Source of the DNA: Burkholderia vietnamiensis LMG 10929
GTDB lineage: Bacteria; Pseudomonadota; Gammaproteobacteria; Burkholderiales; Burkholderiaceae
Direction: 5' to 3'
DNA: 64,000 nt
Assembly (NCBI RefSeq): GCF_000959445.1
Contig: NZ_CP009631.1
Location: 248,001 to 312,000 of the forward strand
Part shown: positions 38,093 to 49,789 of the stretch, one piece after another
Position numbering within the stretch: the first letter of the stretch is position 1
How the letters are laid out: every line of letters begins with the position of its first letter
Translations under genes and position numbers: made by a program
The notes under the pieces: model-generated
Databases searched by the model: none
What the model saw: only the letters and a program-made list of their open reading frames with translations
Told to the model about the DNA's origin: nothing

Positions 38093-39010
38093 TCATGCGA
38101 AGGCCGTCTGCGTATCGAACGCGAACCCCTTCGGTGCGGATTGCGGATCGTCGAACGTGACGATCTCGTAGGCGTCTTCGTGCGCGAGCAGTTCGCGCAG
38201 CAGCGCGTTGTTCAGCCCGTGGCCCGACTTGTAAGCCGTGTACGATGCCAGCAGCGGATGGCCGACCACGTACAGGTCGCCGATCGCGTCGAGCATCTTG
38301 TGCTTCACGAACTCGTCGTCGTAGCGCAAGCCGTCGTTGTTGAGGATCCGGTATTCGTCGAGCACGATCGCGTTGTCCATGCTGCCGCCGCGTGCGAGGC
38401 CCAGCTCGCGCATCATCTCGACCTCGTGCGCGAAACCGAACGTGCGCGCACGCGCGATCTCGCGCACGTACGACGTATTCGCGAAATCGACCTCGAGTTC
38501 CTGGCCGGTCTTGTCCACGGCCGGGTGACGGAAGTCGATCGTGAACTTCAGCTTGAAGCCGAAAAACGGGTCGAGGCGCGCGAACTTGTCACCATCGCGG
38601 ATTTCGACCGGCTTCGTCACCTTGATGAAGCGCTTCGGCGCGTTCTGCTCCTCGATGCCCGCCGACTGGATCAGGAACACGAAGGACGCGGCGCTGCCGT
38701 CCATGATCGGAATTTCCTCGGCCGTCACGTCGACATAGAGATTGTCGATGCCCAGGCCCGCACACGCGGACATCAGGTGCTCGACGGTCGACACGCGCGC
38801 ACCGTCCTTCTGCAGCACAGACGCGAGCCGCGTATCGCCGATCGACATCGCGGAGGCCGGGATGTCGACGGGCGTCGGCAAATCGACGCGCGAGAACACG
38901 ATCCCCGTGCCCGGCGCGGCCGGGCGGAGCGTCAGTTCGACCTTGCGGCCCGAGTGCAGACCGATACCCACGGTCTTCACGATCGATTTGATGGTGCGCT
39001 GCTTCAGCAT
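38093..39010 (-). CDS. lpxC: UDP-3-O-acyl-N-acetylglucosamine deacetylase LpxC
   Basis: The 305-residue zinc enzyme performs the committed step of lipid A synthesis. The zinc ligands H78 (VEHLMSA), H237 and D241 ([10 protein letters not shown]) and the catalytic H264 (SGHGLNN) are all present, matching H79/H238/D242/H265 of E. coli. ATG 39010 gives MLKQRTIKS, the standard start. A consensus TATAAT reads on the minus strand at 39066-39071 in an AT-rich leader, so lpxC probably has its own promoter although it sits downstream of ftsZ. Confidence 0.97.
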
Positions 39011-39249
39011 GGTGTTCTTCTGCTTGATTGAGAATATCAATCAGGAGTTATATTCGATAGGTGAGATTATAGCGTAATTCCCTATTCGACGCTGGTTGAA
39101 ACTGCGTATCAATCTGTTTCGACTGTTTACCCGCGCGAATACGGGACGGGCCGATGCCCGGAACGGAGGCGTTTCCGGTCATCGGCCCGTGTTACAACTG
39201 GCCTGGCGGTGCTGCTCGGCGTTGCCTCACGGCAACGGTGCACGCCCGA

Positions 39250-39756
39250 TCAGGACCTCAGTGTCGCGAGCACACTCGCTGCATCGCTCACTTCGAATTT
39301 GCCCGGCGCTTCGACGGCCAGCGTCTTGACCACACCGTCGTCGACCACCATCGCGTAGCGCAGGGAACGGATTCCCATGCCACGCGCGGACAAATCCTGC
39401 GTCAGCCCCAGCGCATGAGTGAAAGCAGCGCTGCCGTCCGCGATCATGCGCACCTTGCCCGCGGTGTGCAGATCACGTCCCCATGCGCCCATCACGAATG
39501 CGTCGTTGACGGACACGCACCAGAGCTCGTCGATGCCGGCCGCGCGCAACTGCTCGGCATGCTCGACGTAGCCCGGCACATGCTGCGCCGAACAGGTCGG
39601 CGTGAAAGCACCCGGCAATCCGAAGATCACCACGCGCTTTCCCGCCACCTGCTCGCGCACGCTGACGGCGTTCGGCCCCAGCGTGCAGCCTTCGCGCGCG
39701 TCGTCGACGTATTCGAACAATTGCGCGTCGGGCAGCGCTTCGCCCACTTGAATCAT
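39250..39756 (-). CDS. Prx5-type peroxiredoxin (AhpC/TSA-like)
   Basis: The 168-residue peroxiredoxin has the peroxidatic cysteine C55 in GLPGAFTPTCSAQHVPGY (P-x3-T-x2-C) and the conserved Arg in GIRSLRYAMVV. No glutaredoxin domain is attached. It reduces peroxides with thiol donors, probably glutathione or glutaredoxin as in the Prx5 group. It lies between ftsZ and lpxC on the same strand, 187 bp after ftsZ; this place is common in Burkholderiales. Confidence 0.9.
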   Translation of the reverse strand: MIQVGEALPDAQLFEYVDDAREGCTLGPNAVSVREQVAGKRVVIFGLPGAFTPTCSAQHVPGYVEHAEQLRAAGIDELWCVSVNDAFVMGAWGRDLHTAGKVRMIADGSAAFTHALGLTQDLSARGMGIRSLRYAMVVDDGVVKTLAVEAPGKFEVSDAASVLATLRS

Positions 39757-39943
39757 GGCTGGTCCCTCATAGCGATACGGTTTTGCGGCGTGTTGCGGAC
39801 AGCGCGGCCCATCCCGCTTCGCTCACGCGAAGAGGGCACGTCTCCCGGCCCGGCGTCGCTTCGACGCGACCTGTCGTGGTCCGTGGCATCCGTCACGCCG
39901 GCGTTACCGCGGCAGCTCGCCGCGGCTTCGCCTCAGTGTGCCG

Positions 39944-41140
39944 TCAGTCGGCCTGCTTGCGCAGGAAAGCCGGGATGTCGTAGGTGTCGACACCCTTTTC
40001 CTGCAGCGCCTGCACGTGCGATGCCGCGGTTTCGCGCGAATTGCGCCACACCGCCGGCGTATCGAGCGCGCCGTAGTCGGCCGTGCTGACGTGCTGCGGC
40101 TGCGCATAGCCGTGCGACACCGCGCTGACCGGCTGGTTGTCGGTGCCGGTGCGCAGCAGCGTCATCGGCGCCGATTGCTGCTTCTTCGCCGCACGGCCGA
40201 GGCCCGTTGCGACGACCGTCACGCGCAGCGCATCGCCCATCGCGTCGTCGTACACCGCACCGAAGATCACCGTCGCGTCTTCCGCCGCGTAGCTCTTGAT
40301 CGTGTTCATCACTTCGCGCGTTTCCGACAGGCGCAGCGAGCGGCTCGACGTGATGTTGACCAGCACGCCGCGCGCGCCCGACAGATCGACGCCTTCGAGC
40401 AGCGGGCTCGCCACGGCCTGTTCCGCCGCGAGGCGCGCGCGATCGACGCCGGCGACCGTCGCCGTGCCCATCATCGCCTTGCCCTGCTCGCCCATCACCG
40501 TCTTCACGTCTTCGAAGTCGACGTTCACGAGGCCGTCGACGTTGATGATTTCGGCGATGCCTGCGACCGCGTTGTTCAACACGTCGTCCGCGCACTGGAA
40601 GCACTTGTCCATCTCGGCGTCATCGCCCATCACGTCGAACAGCTTGTCGTTCAGGACGACGATCAGCGAGTCGACGTGATCCTCCAGTTGCTGCGAGCCT
40701 GCTTCTGCGACGCGCATGCGCTTGCCGCCTTCGAATTCGAACGGCTTGCTGACGACGCCGACCGTCAGGATGCCCATCTCCTTCGCGATCTGCGCGACGA
40801 CCGGCGCCGCGCCCGTGCCCGTGCCACCGCCCATGCCGGCCGTGATGAACACCATGTGCGCGCCGCGCAGTGCGTCGGCGATGCGCTCGCGCGCCTCTTC
40901 GGCCGCCGCCTTGCCCATCTCCGGCTTCGCGCCGGCGCCGAGGCCGGTGTTGCCGAGCTGGATCACGGACGGTGCGCGTGCACGCGACAGCGCCTGTGCG
41001 TCGGTGTTCATCACGATGAAGTCGACGCCCTGCACGCCCCGGTTGATCATGTGCTGAACGGCATTGCCGCCAGCGCCGCCAACGCCGACCACCTTGATGA
41101 TGGTGCCGTTGGTTTCGGTTTCCAGCATTTCGAATTCCAT
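39944..41140 (-). CDS. ftsZ: Cell division GTPase FtsZ
   Basis: The 398-residue tubulin homologue forms the Z ring. The GTP-binding signature GGGTGTGAAPV is near residues 107-117, with the N-terminal GVGGAGGNAV and the T7-loop NVDFEDVKTVM. The C-terminal peptide YDIPAFLRKQAD is the conserved tail bound by FtsA and ZipA. GGAGG precedes the ATG at 41140. It is the last gene of the dcw cluster, 111 bp after ftsA. Confidence 0.98.
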   Translation of the reverse strand: MEFEMLETETNGTIIKVVGVGGAGGNAVQHMINRGVQGVDFIVMNTDAQALSRARAPSVIQLGNTGLGAGAKPEMGKAAAEEARERIADALRGAHMVFITAGMGGGTGTGAAPVVAQIAKEMGILTVGVVSKPFEFEGGKRMRVAEAGSQQLEDHVDSLIVVLNDKLFDVMGDDAEMDKCFQCADDVLNNAVAGIAEIINVDGLVNVDFEDVKTVMGEQGKAMMGTATVAGVDRARLAAEQAVASPLLEGVDLSGARGVLVNITSSRSLRLSETREVMNTIKSYAAEDATVIFGAVYDDAMGDALRVTVVATGLGRAAKKQQSAPMTLLRTGTDNQPVSAVSHGYAQPQHVSTADYGALDTPAVWRNSRETAASHVQALQEKGVDTYDIPAFLRKQAD

Positions 41141-41251
41141 TGTTGCCTCCGTCAAGAAAATAAGACTACGCGGCCGTTATTCGGCAGGAGATCGGGCAAC
41201 CCCCTGTCGCGCGCCGGCCGCCGGCACCGGCGCGAATTTCGATTCGGTTGG

Positions 41252-42484
41252 TCAGAAGTTGCTCAGGAACCACTCCTTCATCCGCGAGAAGATCTGCCCC
41301 GCGTTGCCGGACTGCACGGCGACCTTGCGGCCGCGCATGCGCTGCGCACTGCCTTCGACCAGCAAGCCCATCGCCGTCGAGTAGCGCGGATTGCGCACCA
41401 CGTCGGCGAGGCCGCCTGCGTATTCCGGCGCGCCGATGCGCACCGGTTTCAGGAAAATGTCTTCGCCGAGCTCGACCATGCCGGGCATCATCGACGCGCC
41501 GCCGGTAATGACCACGCCGGAGCTCAGCAGTTCTTCGTAGCCCGACTCGCGCACGACCTGCTGCACGAGCGAGAACAGTTCTTCGACGCGCGGCTCGATC
41601 ACCGCCGCGAGCGCCTGGCGCGACAGCGTGCGCGGCCCGCGTTCGCCGAGGCCCGGCACTTCGACCATCTCGTCCGGATCGGCGAGCGCCTGCTTCGCGA
41701 TCCCGTAGCCGACCTTGATGTCTTCCGCGTCCGGCGTCGGCGTGCGCAGCGCCATCGCGATGTCGCTCGTGATCTGGTCGCCGGCGATCGGAATCACCGC
41801 GGTATGGCGGATCGCACCTTCCGCGAAGATCGCGATGTCGGTCGTGCCGCCGCCGATGTCGACCAGCACCACGCCGAGATCCTTCTCGTCTTCGGTGAGC
41901 ACGGCGAGCGACGACGCGAGCGGCTGCAGGATCAGGTCGTTCACTTCGAGCCCGCAGCGGCGCACGCACTTGACGATGTTCTGCGCGGCGCTGACCGCGC
42001 CCGTCACGATGTGCACCTTCACCTCGAGGCGGATGCCGCTCATCCCGATCGGCTCGCGCACGTCTTCCTGGCCGTCGATGATGAATTCCTGCGTGAGGAT
42101 GTGCAGCACCTGCTGGTCGGTCGGGATGTTGATCGCCTTCGCGGTCTCGATCACGCGCGCGACGTCCGTCTGCGTGACTTCCTTGTCCTTGATCGCGACC
42201 ATCCCGCTCGAGTTGAAGCTGCGGATGTGGCTGCCCGCGATCCCCGTGAACACGTTCGTGATCTTGCAGTCGGCCATCAGCTCGGCTTCCTCGAGCGCGC
42301 GCTGGATCGACTGCACGGTGGCCTCGATGTTGACCACCACGCCCTTCTTCAGACCTTTCGATTCGCTCTGGCCGAGGCCGATCACCTCGTAATGGCCCTC
42401 GCCCTTCAGCTCGGCGACGATGGCCACCACCTTCGACGTGCCGATGTCGAGGGAAACCAGCAGATCCTTGTAGTCTTTGCTCAT
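41252..42484 (-). CDS. ftsA: Cell division protein FtsA
   Basis: The 410-residue actin-like ATPase anchors FtsZ to the membrane. It begins with LLVSLDIGTSKVVAIVAE (phosphate 1) and has VDIGGGTTDIAIF (phosphate 2, about 205-217) and VITGGASMMPGM (adenosine motif). The C-terminal amphipathic helix FSRMKEWFLSNF is the membrane-targeting sequence. It lies 26 bp after ftsQ. Confidence 0.97.
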   Translation of the reverse strand: MSKDYKDLLVSLDIGTSKVVAIVAELKGEGHYEVIGLGQSESKGLKKGVVVNIEATVQSIQRALEEAELMADCKITNVFTGIAGSHIRSFNSSGMVAIKDKEVTQTDVARVIETAKAINIPTDQQVLHILTQEFIIDGQEDVREPIGMSGIRLEVKVHIVTGAVSAAQNIVKCVRRCGLEVNDLILQPLASSLAVLTEDEKDLGVVLVDIGGGTTDIAIFAEGAIRHTAVIPIAGDQITSDIAMALRTPTPDAEDIKVGYGIAKQALADPDEMVEVPGLGERGPRTLSRQALAAVIEPRVEELFSLVQQVVRESGYEELLSSGVVITGGASMMPGMVELGEDIFLKPVRIGAPEYAGGLADVVRNPRYSTAMGLLVEGSAQRMRGRKVAVQSGNAGQIFSRMKEWFLSNF

Positions 42485-42510
42485 AAAGTGCTCTTGCGTG
42501 TGATCTCTCG

Positions 42511-43263
42511 TTACTGCTTGCGCTTGTCGGTATCGGTCAGGAACCGCATGCCTGCCGCACGTATCGCGAACCCGTTCGGATAACGCAGGTCCGCGTACTC
42601 GATGTCGTTACCCCAGCGCTGCGTGACGGCCGGCCACGCGGCGACGAGGCGCTGGCTGCGGTCGTGCAGGGTTTCGCTGGTGCGCTCCTTGCCCAGCTCG
42701 ACCTGCATGCCGTTCGACAGCTTCACCGTCCACGCGTAACGCGCCGACAGCGTCACTTCTTCAGGCGCCGCCTTCAGCGGCGCAAACCAGTTCATGAAGT
42801 CGCGATAGCGCGCGACGACTTCCCTTGCACTGCCCTCCGGACCGTCGAACGCGGGCAGCTCCTGATCCAGCTCGCCCTGGTTCGCGGTGAACAGCTCGCC
42901 GTCGACGCTGACGAGCTGCGCGCTGCCCCACGTTCCGAGCGGTTTGTACTCCTCGAGCGTGACAGCCAGCGCATTCGGCCACACGCGGCGCACGCTCGCG
43001 TGGCGCACCCACGGCATCTGCTCGAACGCGGCGCGCGCCGTGTCGAGATCGACCGTGAAGAAGTTGCCCTTCAGCCGGCCGACCACCCCCGCGCGCACCG
43101 TCGGCGAGTTGATGTGTTCGGTGTCGCCGTCGATCCGGATCTCGCGCAGCGCGAACGTCGGACGCTGGATCAGCCAGTAGCAGCCGGCCGCCGCCAACAC
43201 GAGCAGCAGCAGCGCGTACAGCGCGCTGGCGGCAAGGTTGAGTTGGCGAACGTTGTTCCACAT
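42511..43263 (-). CDS. ftsQ: Cell division protein FtsQ
   Basis: The 250-residue bitopic protein links early and late divisome parts. One helix near residues 9-30 (ALYALLLLVLAAAGCYW) is followed by a periplasmic POTRA domain (FALREIRIDGDTEHINS onward) and a beta domain with VRRVWPNALAVTLEEYKPLG. Length is typical. It lies between ddl and ftsA with 19- and 26-bp spacers. Confidence 0.95.
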   Translation of the reverse strand: MWNNVRQLNLAASALYALLLLVLAAAGCYWLIQRPTFALREIRIDGDTEHINSPTVRAGVVGRLKGNFFTVDLDTARAAFEQMPWVRHASVRRVWPNALAVTLEEYKPLGTWGSAQLVSVDGELFTANQGELDQELPAFDGPEGSAREVVARYRDFMNWFAPLKAAPEEVTLSARYAWTVKLSNGMQVELGKERTSETLHDRSQRLVAAWPAVTQRWGNDIEYADLRYPNGFAIRAAGMRFLTDTDKRKQ

Positions 43264-43282
43264 ACGTCGTTCCGTTCCTGCG

Positions 43283-44224
43283 TCAATCGTTGAGCGTAAG
43301 CGACAGCACCTTCACGACCAGCTCCGAATAGCTGATGCCGATCGAGCGTGCAGCCTTCGGCGGCAGCGAATGATCGGTCATGCCGGGCGCCGTGTTCACT
43401 TCGAGGAAATACGCGTTGCCGGCCGCGTCCAGCATGAAGTCCGCGCGGCCCCAGTCGGTGCAGCCGAGCACGTCGAACGCGCGCCGCGCGATGCGCTTCA
43501 GCTCCGCTTCCTGCGCCGCCGGCAGGCCGCACGGGATCAGGTACTGCGTATCGTCGGCGACGTACTTCGCGTGATAGTCGTAGAACTCGCCGGCCGGCAC
43601 GATCTTGATCAGCGGCAGGTCGAGATCGCCGGCGATGCACGCGGTGTACTCGCCGCCGCCTTCGATGCTCTTCTCCACAATCACGATCTTGTCGTGCGTC
43701 GCGGCTTCCGACAGTGCGGCGGGCAACGCGTCGGCCGTCTTCACCTTCAGCACGGCGACGCTCGAGCCTTCGCTCGCCGGCTTCACGAACAGCGGCAGGC
43801 CGAGCTTCGCGACGATCTCCGTCGCGCGCGCCGCGTAGTCGTCGCCGCGCAGCACCGTTTCGAACGGCGGCGTCGGCACGCCCGTCTGCTGCCACACGAG
43901 CTTGGTGCGGAACTTGTCGAGGCCGAGCGCCGAGCCGAGCACGCCGCTGCCCGTGTAGCGGATCCCGTAGAAGTCGAGCGCGCCCTGGATCTGGCCGTTC
44001 TCGCCGTAGCCGCCGTGCAGCGCGTTGAACGCGCGCACGAAGCCTTCGTCCTTCAGCGCCGACAGCGGCCGCTCGGCCGGGTCGAACAGATGCGCGTCGA
44101 TGCCTGCGTCGCGCAGGCCCTGCAGCACGAGACGGCCCGAGGTGAGCGACACCTCGCGTTCGGCCGACTCGCCGCCGAACAACACCGCCACCTTGCCGAA
44201 ACGTTTCGGATCGATCCCGCTCAT
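43283..44224 (-). CDS. ddlB: D-alanine--D-alanine ligase (DdlB type)
   Basis: The 313-residue ATP-grasp enzyme makes the D-Ala-D-Ala dipeptide for lipid [18 protein letters not shown] is the N-terminal motif, [12 protein letters not shown] the substrate loop, and [12 protein letters not shown] holds the metal ligands. The start is one base after the murC stop. The call DdlB follows its dcw position. Confidence 0.97.
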   Translation of the reverse strand: MSGIDPKRFGKVAVLFGGESAEREVSLTSGRLVLQGLRDAGIDAHLFDPAERPLSALKDEGFVRAFNALHGGYGENGQIQGALDFYGIRYTGSGVLGSALGLDKFRTKLVWQQTGVPTPPFETVLRGDDYAARATEIVAKLGLPLFVKPASEGSSVAVLKVKTADALPAALSEAATHDKIVIVEKSIEGGGEYTACIAGDLDLPLIKIVPAGEFYDYHAKYVADDTQYLIPCGLPAAQEAELKRIARRAFDVLGCTDWGRADFMLDAAGNAYFLEVNTAPGMTDHSLPPKAARSIGISYSELVVKVLSLTLND

Positions 44225-44225
44225 G

Positions 44226-45619
<1,394 letters not shown>

Positions 45620-45623
<4 letters not shown>

Positions 45624-46723
45624 TGCAATTGTTCCAGGTTCGCGCCGGCCACCTTCGCGCAGACGCGCGCGACTTCATCGGTGGCCTCGGGCTTTGCCAG
45701 CGAGCGCGAACGCTCGGCCATCGCCGCGAGCGACGCCCGCGACTGGCCACGCAGCCAGTCGGCGAGCAGTTGCGCCGAGAGGTCGCGCTGTTGCACCAGC
45801 ACCGCCGCGCCCGCATCGGCGAGAAACGCGGCGTTGGTCGTCTGGTGATCGTCGACCGCGTACGGGAACGGCACGAACAGCGCGGCCACGCCCACCGCCG
45901 CGATCTCCGACACCGTCATCGCGCCGGAGCGGCAGATCACGAGATCGGCCGCCGCGTACGCGCTCGCCATGTCGTCGATGAACGGCACGAGCCGCACGTC
46001 GTCGCCGCCCGCAAAGCCGGCCGCTTCGTAATTCGCCTTCAGCGCATCGATGTGCTTCGCGCCCGCCTGATGGACGATGCGCGGACGCTCGCCCGGCGCG
46101 AGCAGCGCCAGCGCGCGCGGCACGACTTCGTTCAGCGCGGCGGCACCGAGACTGCCGCCGACCACGAGCACGTGCAACGGGCCGCTGCGCGATGCATAGC
46201 GTGCTTTGGGTGCTTCCGTGCGCGCAAGTTCCGCGCGGATCGGGTTGCCGGTCCATTCGGCGTGCGGCAGTGCGTCGGGGAATGCGACCAGCACCCGCTT
46301 CGCGAACTTGGCGAGCACCTTGTTCGCGAGGCCGGCGATCGAATTCTGTTCGTGCAGCACGAGCGGCCGGCCCGACAGCGCGGTCATCACGCCCGCCGGA
46401 AAGGTGATGTAGCCGCCCATCCCGAGCACGACGTCCGGCCGCACGCGGCGCAGCGCGCCGAGGCTTTGCCAGCACGCGCGCAGCAGGTTGAACGGCAGCG
46501 TCAGCTTGGTCTTCAGCCCCTTGCCGCGCAGCCCGCCGAAGCGCACGTATTCCATCGGAATGCCGTGCTTCGGCACGAGCGTCGCTTCCATCCCGGCCGG
46601 ATTGCCGAGCCATACGACGCGCCAGCCCGCCGCTTCCATCCGGTGCGCGACCGCGAGCCCCGGGAACACGTGGCCCCCGGTGCCGCCTGCCATCACCATC
46701 AGCGTGCGTCGCGACGCGGTCAT
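45620..46723 (-). CDS. murG: MurG, lipid II-forming N-acetylglucosaminyltransferase
   Basis: The 367-residue GT28 glycosyltransferase adds GlcNAc to lipid I at the inner face of the membrane. [18 protein letters not shown] is the first glycine-rich loop, and the UDP-GlcNAc site is around [18 protein letters not shown] chose the ATG at 46723 ([11 protein letters not shown]), which overlaps the stop of the small ORF upstream in an ATGA; an in-frame ATG at 46750 would add nine residues encoded by the repeat. Confidence 0.96.
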
Positions 46724-46848
46724 ACCTTTCCTCCGCGCATCGGCAAGCATGAACGAACGTTTTGGCTACGGCCGCTGCGCTTAACTTCGCGCGCTTCGCG
46801 CACGAAGTTAGCCTTCGCCGAAATCGCGTACTGACGCAGGGAGGTCAT
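46720..46848 (-). CDS. Small ORF 2 between ftsW and murG (42 aa, duplicated unit)
   Basis: 42 codons, beginning [15 protein letters not shown] and ending [10 protein letters not shown]. The ATG overlaps the stop of small ORF 1 (ATGA) and its own stop overlaps the murG ATG (ATGA). The last codons encode RGGKV and at the same time supply GGAGG for the murG start. It is basic and has no recognised domain. Thirty of the first residues are identical to small ORF 1. It may be a real peptide or only a bridge that keeps translation coupled. Confidence 0.5.
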   Translation of the reverse strand: MTSLRQYAISAKANFVREAREVKRSGRSQNVRSCLPMRGGKV

Positions 46849-46970
46849 ACCTTCCCTCCCCGCATCAGTACGAATGAACGAGGGTTTTGGCTACGGCCGC
46901 TGCGCTTAACTTCGCGCGCTTCGCGCACGAAGTTAGCCTTCGCCGAAATCGCGTACTGACGCAGGGAGGT
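46721..46970. repeat. Two tandem 125-bp direct repeats in the ftsW-murG junction
   Basis: Copy 1 is 46721-46845 and copy 2 is 46846-46970. Bases 46760-46845 and 46885-46970 are identical over 86 bp; the remaining part differs at scattered positions. A third partial copy (about 27 bp from 46971) is the 3' end of ftsW. Each copy contains a 13-bp hairpin with a 3-nt loop and one G-U pair, at 46782-46810 and 46907-46935. Confidence 0.95.
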
Positions 46971-46973
46971 CAT
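46845..46973 (-). CDS. Small ORF 1 between ftsW and murG (42 aa, duplicated unit)
   Basis: 42 codons starting [15 protein letters not shown] and ending [10 protein letters not shown]; the last residues VLMRGGKV repeat the C-terminus of FtsW. The ATG at 46973 overlaps the ftsW stop (ATGA), and the stop overlaps the start of small ORF 2. It is a tandem copy of that ORF, with differences only near the C-terminus. Confidence 0.5.
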   Translation of the reverse strand: MTSLRQYAISAKANFVREAREVKRSGRSQNPRSFVLMRGGKV

Positions 46974-48253
46974 ACCTTCCCTCCCCGCATCAGTACGCGA
47001 TTTTCATAATCGACCCGCAGCAGCACCGCCAGCGAGACACAGTTCAGCAGAATGCCCGAGCCGCCGTAGCTGACGAGCGGCAGCGTGAGGCCCTTGGTCG
47101 GCAGCAGGCCGAGGTTCACGCCCATGTTGATGAAGGTCTGCGCGCCGAACCAGATGCCGATGCCCTTAGCCATCAGGCCCGCGAACGTGCGGTCGAGCGC
47201 AAGCGCCTGACGGCCGATCTCGAACGCGCGGCGCACGATCCAGTAGAACAGCAGGATCACCACCAGCACGCCGACGAAGCCGAGCTCCTCGCCGATCACC
47301 GCGAGGATGAAGTCGGTATGCGCTTCGGGCAGGTAGTTGAGCTTCTCGACGCTGCCGCCGAGGCCGACGCCGAACCACTCGCCGCGGCCGAACGCGATCA
47401 GCGAGTGCGTGAGTTGGTAGGCCTTGCCCTGCGCGTAGCGTTCGTCCCACGGATCGAGATACGCGAAGATCCGCTCGCGACGCCACGGCGACAGCCACAC
47501 GAGCATCGTGAACGTGCCGATCGCGGTCGCGACCAGCCCGCCGAACAGCTTGCCGTTCACGCCGCCGAGGAACAGCACGCCCATCGCGATCGCCGCGACC
47601 ACCATGAACGCGCCCATGTCGGGCTCGAGCAGCAGCAGCGCGCCGACCAGGCCAACCGCGAACGCCATCGGCAAGAAGCCCTTCGCGAAGCTCTGCATGT
47701 ACTCCTGCTTGCGCACCGTGTAGTTCGCCGCGTAGATCGTCACCGCGAGCTTCATGATTTCCGACGGCTGCATGTTCGTGATGCCGAGCGGAATCCAGCG
47801 GCGCGCGCCGTTCACGCCCTTGCCGACGTGCGGGATCAGCACGATCACGAGACCCACCAGCGCCATCAGGAAAAGATGCGGCGCGTATTTGTCCCAGGTC
47901 GACACGGGCACGCGGAACGCGACCACCGCCGCGACGAACGCGACGACGAGCGACACGCAGTGGCGCATCAGGAACGCGTAATCGTGATACGACGCGTATT
48001 TCGGCGAGTCGGGCATCGCGATCGATGCCGAATAGACCATCACGACGCCGAGCCCGAGCAGCGCGATCGCGACCCACAGCAGCGAGTAGTCGAAGTCGAG
48101 CATCCGCGAGCGGCTCGGCCGCACGCCGTTGACGACGCTCGCGAGGCCGCCCGTCGCGGCGCGCGTGGCCGAGGCGGCGCGTCCGCCCGCGGCATTGCCG
48201 CCGGTGTCGCGCCGATCGTTGAAGCGGGAGACGAGGCGATCGGACCAGCTCAT
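46970..48253 (-). CDS. ftsW: Septal peptidoglycan polymerase FtsW (SEDS family)
   Basis: The 427-residue SEDS glycosyltransferase works with FtsI. After a cytoplasmic N-terminus of about 50 residues come ten helices. Landmarks are [29 protein letters not shown] [13 protein letters not shown] and [15 protein letters not shown]. The start overlaps the murD stop by four bases. The C-terminal [10 protein letters not shown] is repeated in the two small ORFs that follow. Confidence 0.96.
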   Translation of the reverse strand: MSWSDRLVSRFNDRRDTGGNAAGGRAASATRAATGGLASVVNGVRPSRSRMLDFDYSLLWVAIALLGLGVVMVYSASIAMPDSPKYASYHDYAFLMRHCVSLVVAFVAAVVAFRVPVSTWDKYAPHLFLMALVGLVIVLIPHVGKGVNGARRWIPLGITNMQPSEIMKLAVTIYAANYTVRKQEYMQSFAKGFLPMAFAVGLVGALLLLEPDMGAFMVVAAIAMGVLFLGGVNGKLFGGLVATAIGTFTMLVWLSPWRRERIFAYLDPWDERYAQGKAYQLTHSLIAFGRGEWFGVGLGGSVEKLNYLPEAHTDFILAVIGEELGFVGVLVVILLFYWIVRRAFEIGRQALALDRTFAGLMAKGIGIWFGAQTFINMGVNLGLLPTKGLTLPLVSYGGSGILLNCVSLAVLLRVDYENRVLMRGGKV

Positions 48254-49773
48254 GGCGTCGCTCCTTTGTCGATGGCGATTTCATCCACCGCCGCGCGGAA
48301 CACGTCCGCGCGATGGGCGTAGTTGCGGAACATGTCGAGGCTCGCGCAGGCAGGCGACAGCAGCACCGCATCGCCCGGCTCGGCGAGGTCGGCGGCCGCA
48401 CGCACCGCGCCTTCGAGCGTCGCGTGGTCGGCGAGCGGCACGCCGGTGTCGGCGAGCGTCGCGCGCAGCGCCGGCGCGTCGCGGCCGATCAGCATCACCG
48501 CACGGCACCAGCGCGCGACCGGCGCGACGAGCGGCGCGAAGTCCTGGCCCTTGCCGTCGCCGCCGGCGATCAGCACGATCTTCTGCGCGAGGCCGTCGAG
48601 CGCGGCCACCGTCGCACCGACGTTCGTGCCCTTGCTGTCGTCGACGTAGTCGACGTCGTCGATCGTCGCGATCACCTCGACGCGATGCGCTTCGCCGCGG
48701 TATTCGCGCAGCGCATGCAGCAGCGGCGCGGCCGGCAGGTCGATCGCACGCGCGAGCGCGAACGCGGCCAGCGCGTTCGCCGCGTTGTGCAGCCCGCGGA
48801 TGCGCAATGCGTCGACCGGCATCAGCCGCTTGTGCGCGATATCGGGCGTATGCGCGCCGTCGCGCTTGCGCCGGCGGGTCGTCGTCGTTTCGTCCGGCGC
48901 GTCGCGGTCGATCGCTTCGACGAGCCACGCGATGCCGTTGTCGCGCGACAGCCCGTAGTCGCCGTCCCGCGTCGGCTCGCCGAGGCCGAACGTCACCGTG
49001 CGCGCCGCATCGGCGGCGCCCGCGGCCGGCGCGAACTTCATCACGGCCGCGTCGTCGCGGTTCAGCACGCGCGTGGTCGTCGCGCCGAAGATGCGGCCCT
49101 TCGCCGCCGCATAGGCGTCGAAGCTGCCGTGCCAGTCGAGATGGTCCTGCGTGATGTTCAGAATCGCGGCGGCGTCGGGCGCGAACGTACGCGCGGTCTC
49201 GAGCTGGAAGCTCGACAGTTCGAGCACCCAGACGTCGGGCAGCGCCGTCTCGTCGATCGCGCTCGCGAGCCGGTCGAGCATCGCCGGGCTGATGTTGCCG
49301 GCGACGGCGACCTTCTTGCCCGCGCGCTGGCACAGCAAGCCGGTGAGGCTCGTCGTCGTGGTCTTGCCGTTGGTGCCGGTGATCGCCAGCACCTTCGGCT
49401 GGTAGCCGCTCGTGCCGAGCGCGCGCAGCGCCTGCGCGAAGAATTCCAGTTCGCCCCACACCGCGATCGCGCGTTCGCTCGCGGCCGCGAGCAGCGCGGC
49501 GAGCGCCGGCTCGAGCGGCGACAGGCCGGGGCTCAGCCCGACGATGTCGATGCCGCCGTCGAGCAGCGCAGGCGTGAACGGGCCGCCGACGAATTCGGCG
49601 TCGATGCCTTCGGCCTGCAGCGCGGCAAGGTTCGGCGGCGCCTCGCGGGTATCGGCAATCCGCAGCCGGCACCCGTGCCTCGCGCACCACCGCGCGATCG
49701 CGAGGCCCGATTCCCCAAGCCCCAGCACGAGCACCATCGGCCTTTGCCGATCTCCAAACATCTCGCCAGACAT
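48250..49773 (-). CDS. murD: UDP-N-acetylmuramoylalanine--D-glutamate ligase MurD
   Basis: The 507-residue Mur ligase adds D-Glu. [15 protein letters not shown] is the UDP fold, [14 protein letters not shown] the P-loop (about 128-141). It is about 60 residues longer than E. coli MurD, largely through an Arg/Thr-rich insertion ([12 protein letters not shown]) near residue 300. It lies 16 bp after mraY. The start could instead be the ATG four codons in. Confidence 0.95.
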   Translation of the reverse strand: MSGEMFGDRQRPMVLVLGLGESGLAIARWCARHGCRLRIADTREAPPNLAALQAEGIDAEFVGGPFTPALLDGGIDIVGLSPGLSPLEPALAALLAAASERAIAVWGELEFFAQALRALGTSGYQPKVLAITGTNGKTTTTSLTGLLCQRAGKKVAVAGNISPAMLDRLASAIDETALPDVWVLELSSFQLETARTFAPDAAAILNITQDHLDWHGSFDAYAAAKGRIFGATTTRVLNRDDAAVMKFAPAAGAADAARTVTFGLGEPTRDGDYGLSRDNGIAWLVEAIDRDAPDETTTTRRRKRDGAHTPDIAHKRLMPVDALRIRGLHNAANALAAFALARAIDLPAAPLLHALREYRGEAHRVEVIATIDDVDYVDDSKGTNVGATVAALDGLAQKIVLIAGGDGKGQDFAPLVAPVARWCRAVMLIGRDAPALRATLADTGVPLADHATLEGAVRAAADLAEPGDAVLLSPACASLDMFRNYAHRADVFRAAVDEIAIDKGATP

Positions 49774-49789
49774 CCTTGTTACCTTTCCT

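Noticed and set aside
39938..42583. 881-codon plus-strand frame opposite ftsZ and ftsA
   Set aside because: Antisense shadow of two certain genes; the product is Arg/His/Val-rich without domains.
46762..46959. Plus-strand 65-codon frame over the 125-bp repeats
   Set aside because: The frames on the minus strand are aligned with ATGA overlaps to ftsW and murG; the plus-strand frame has no such context.
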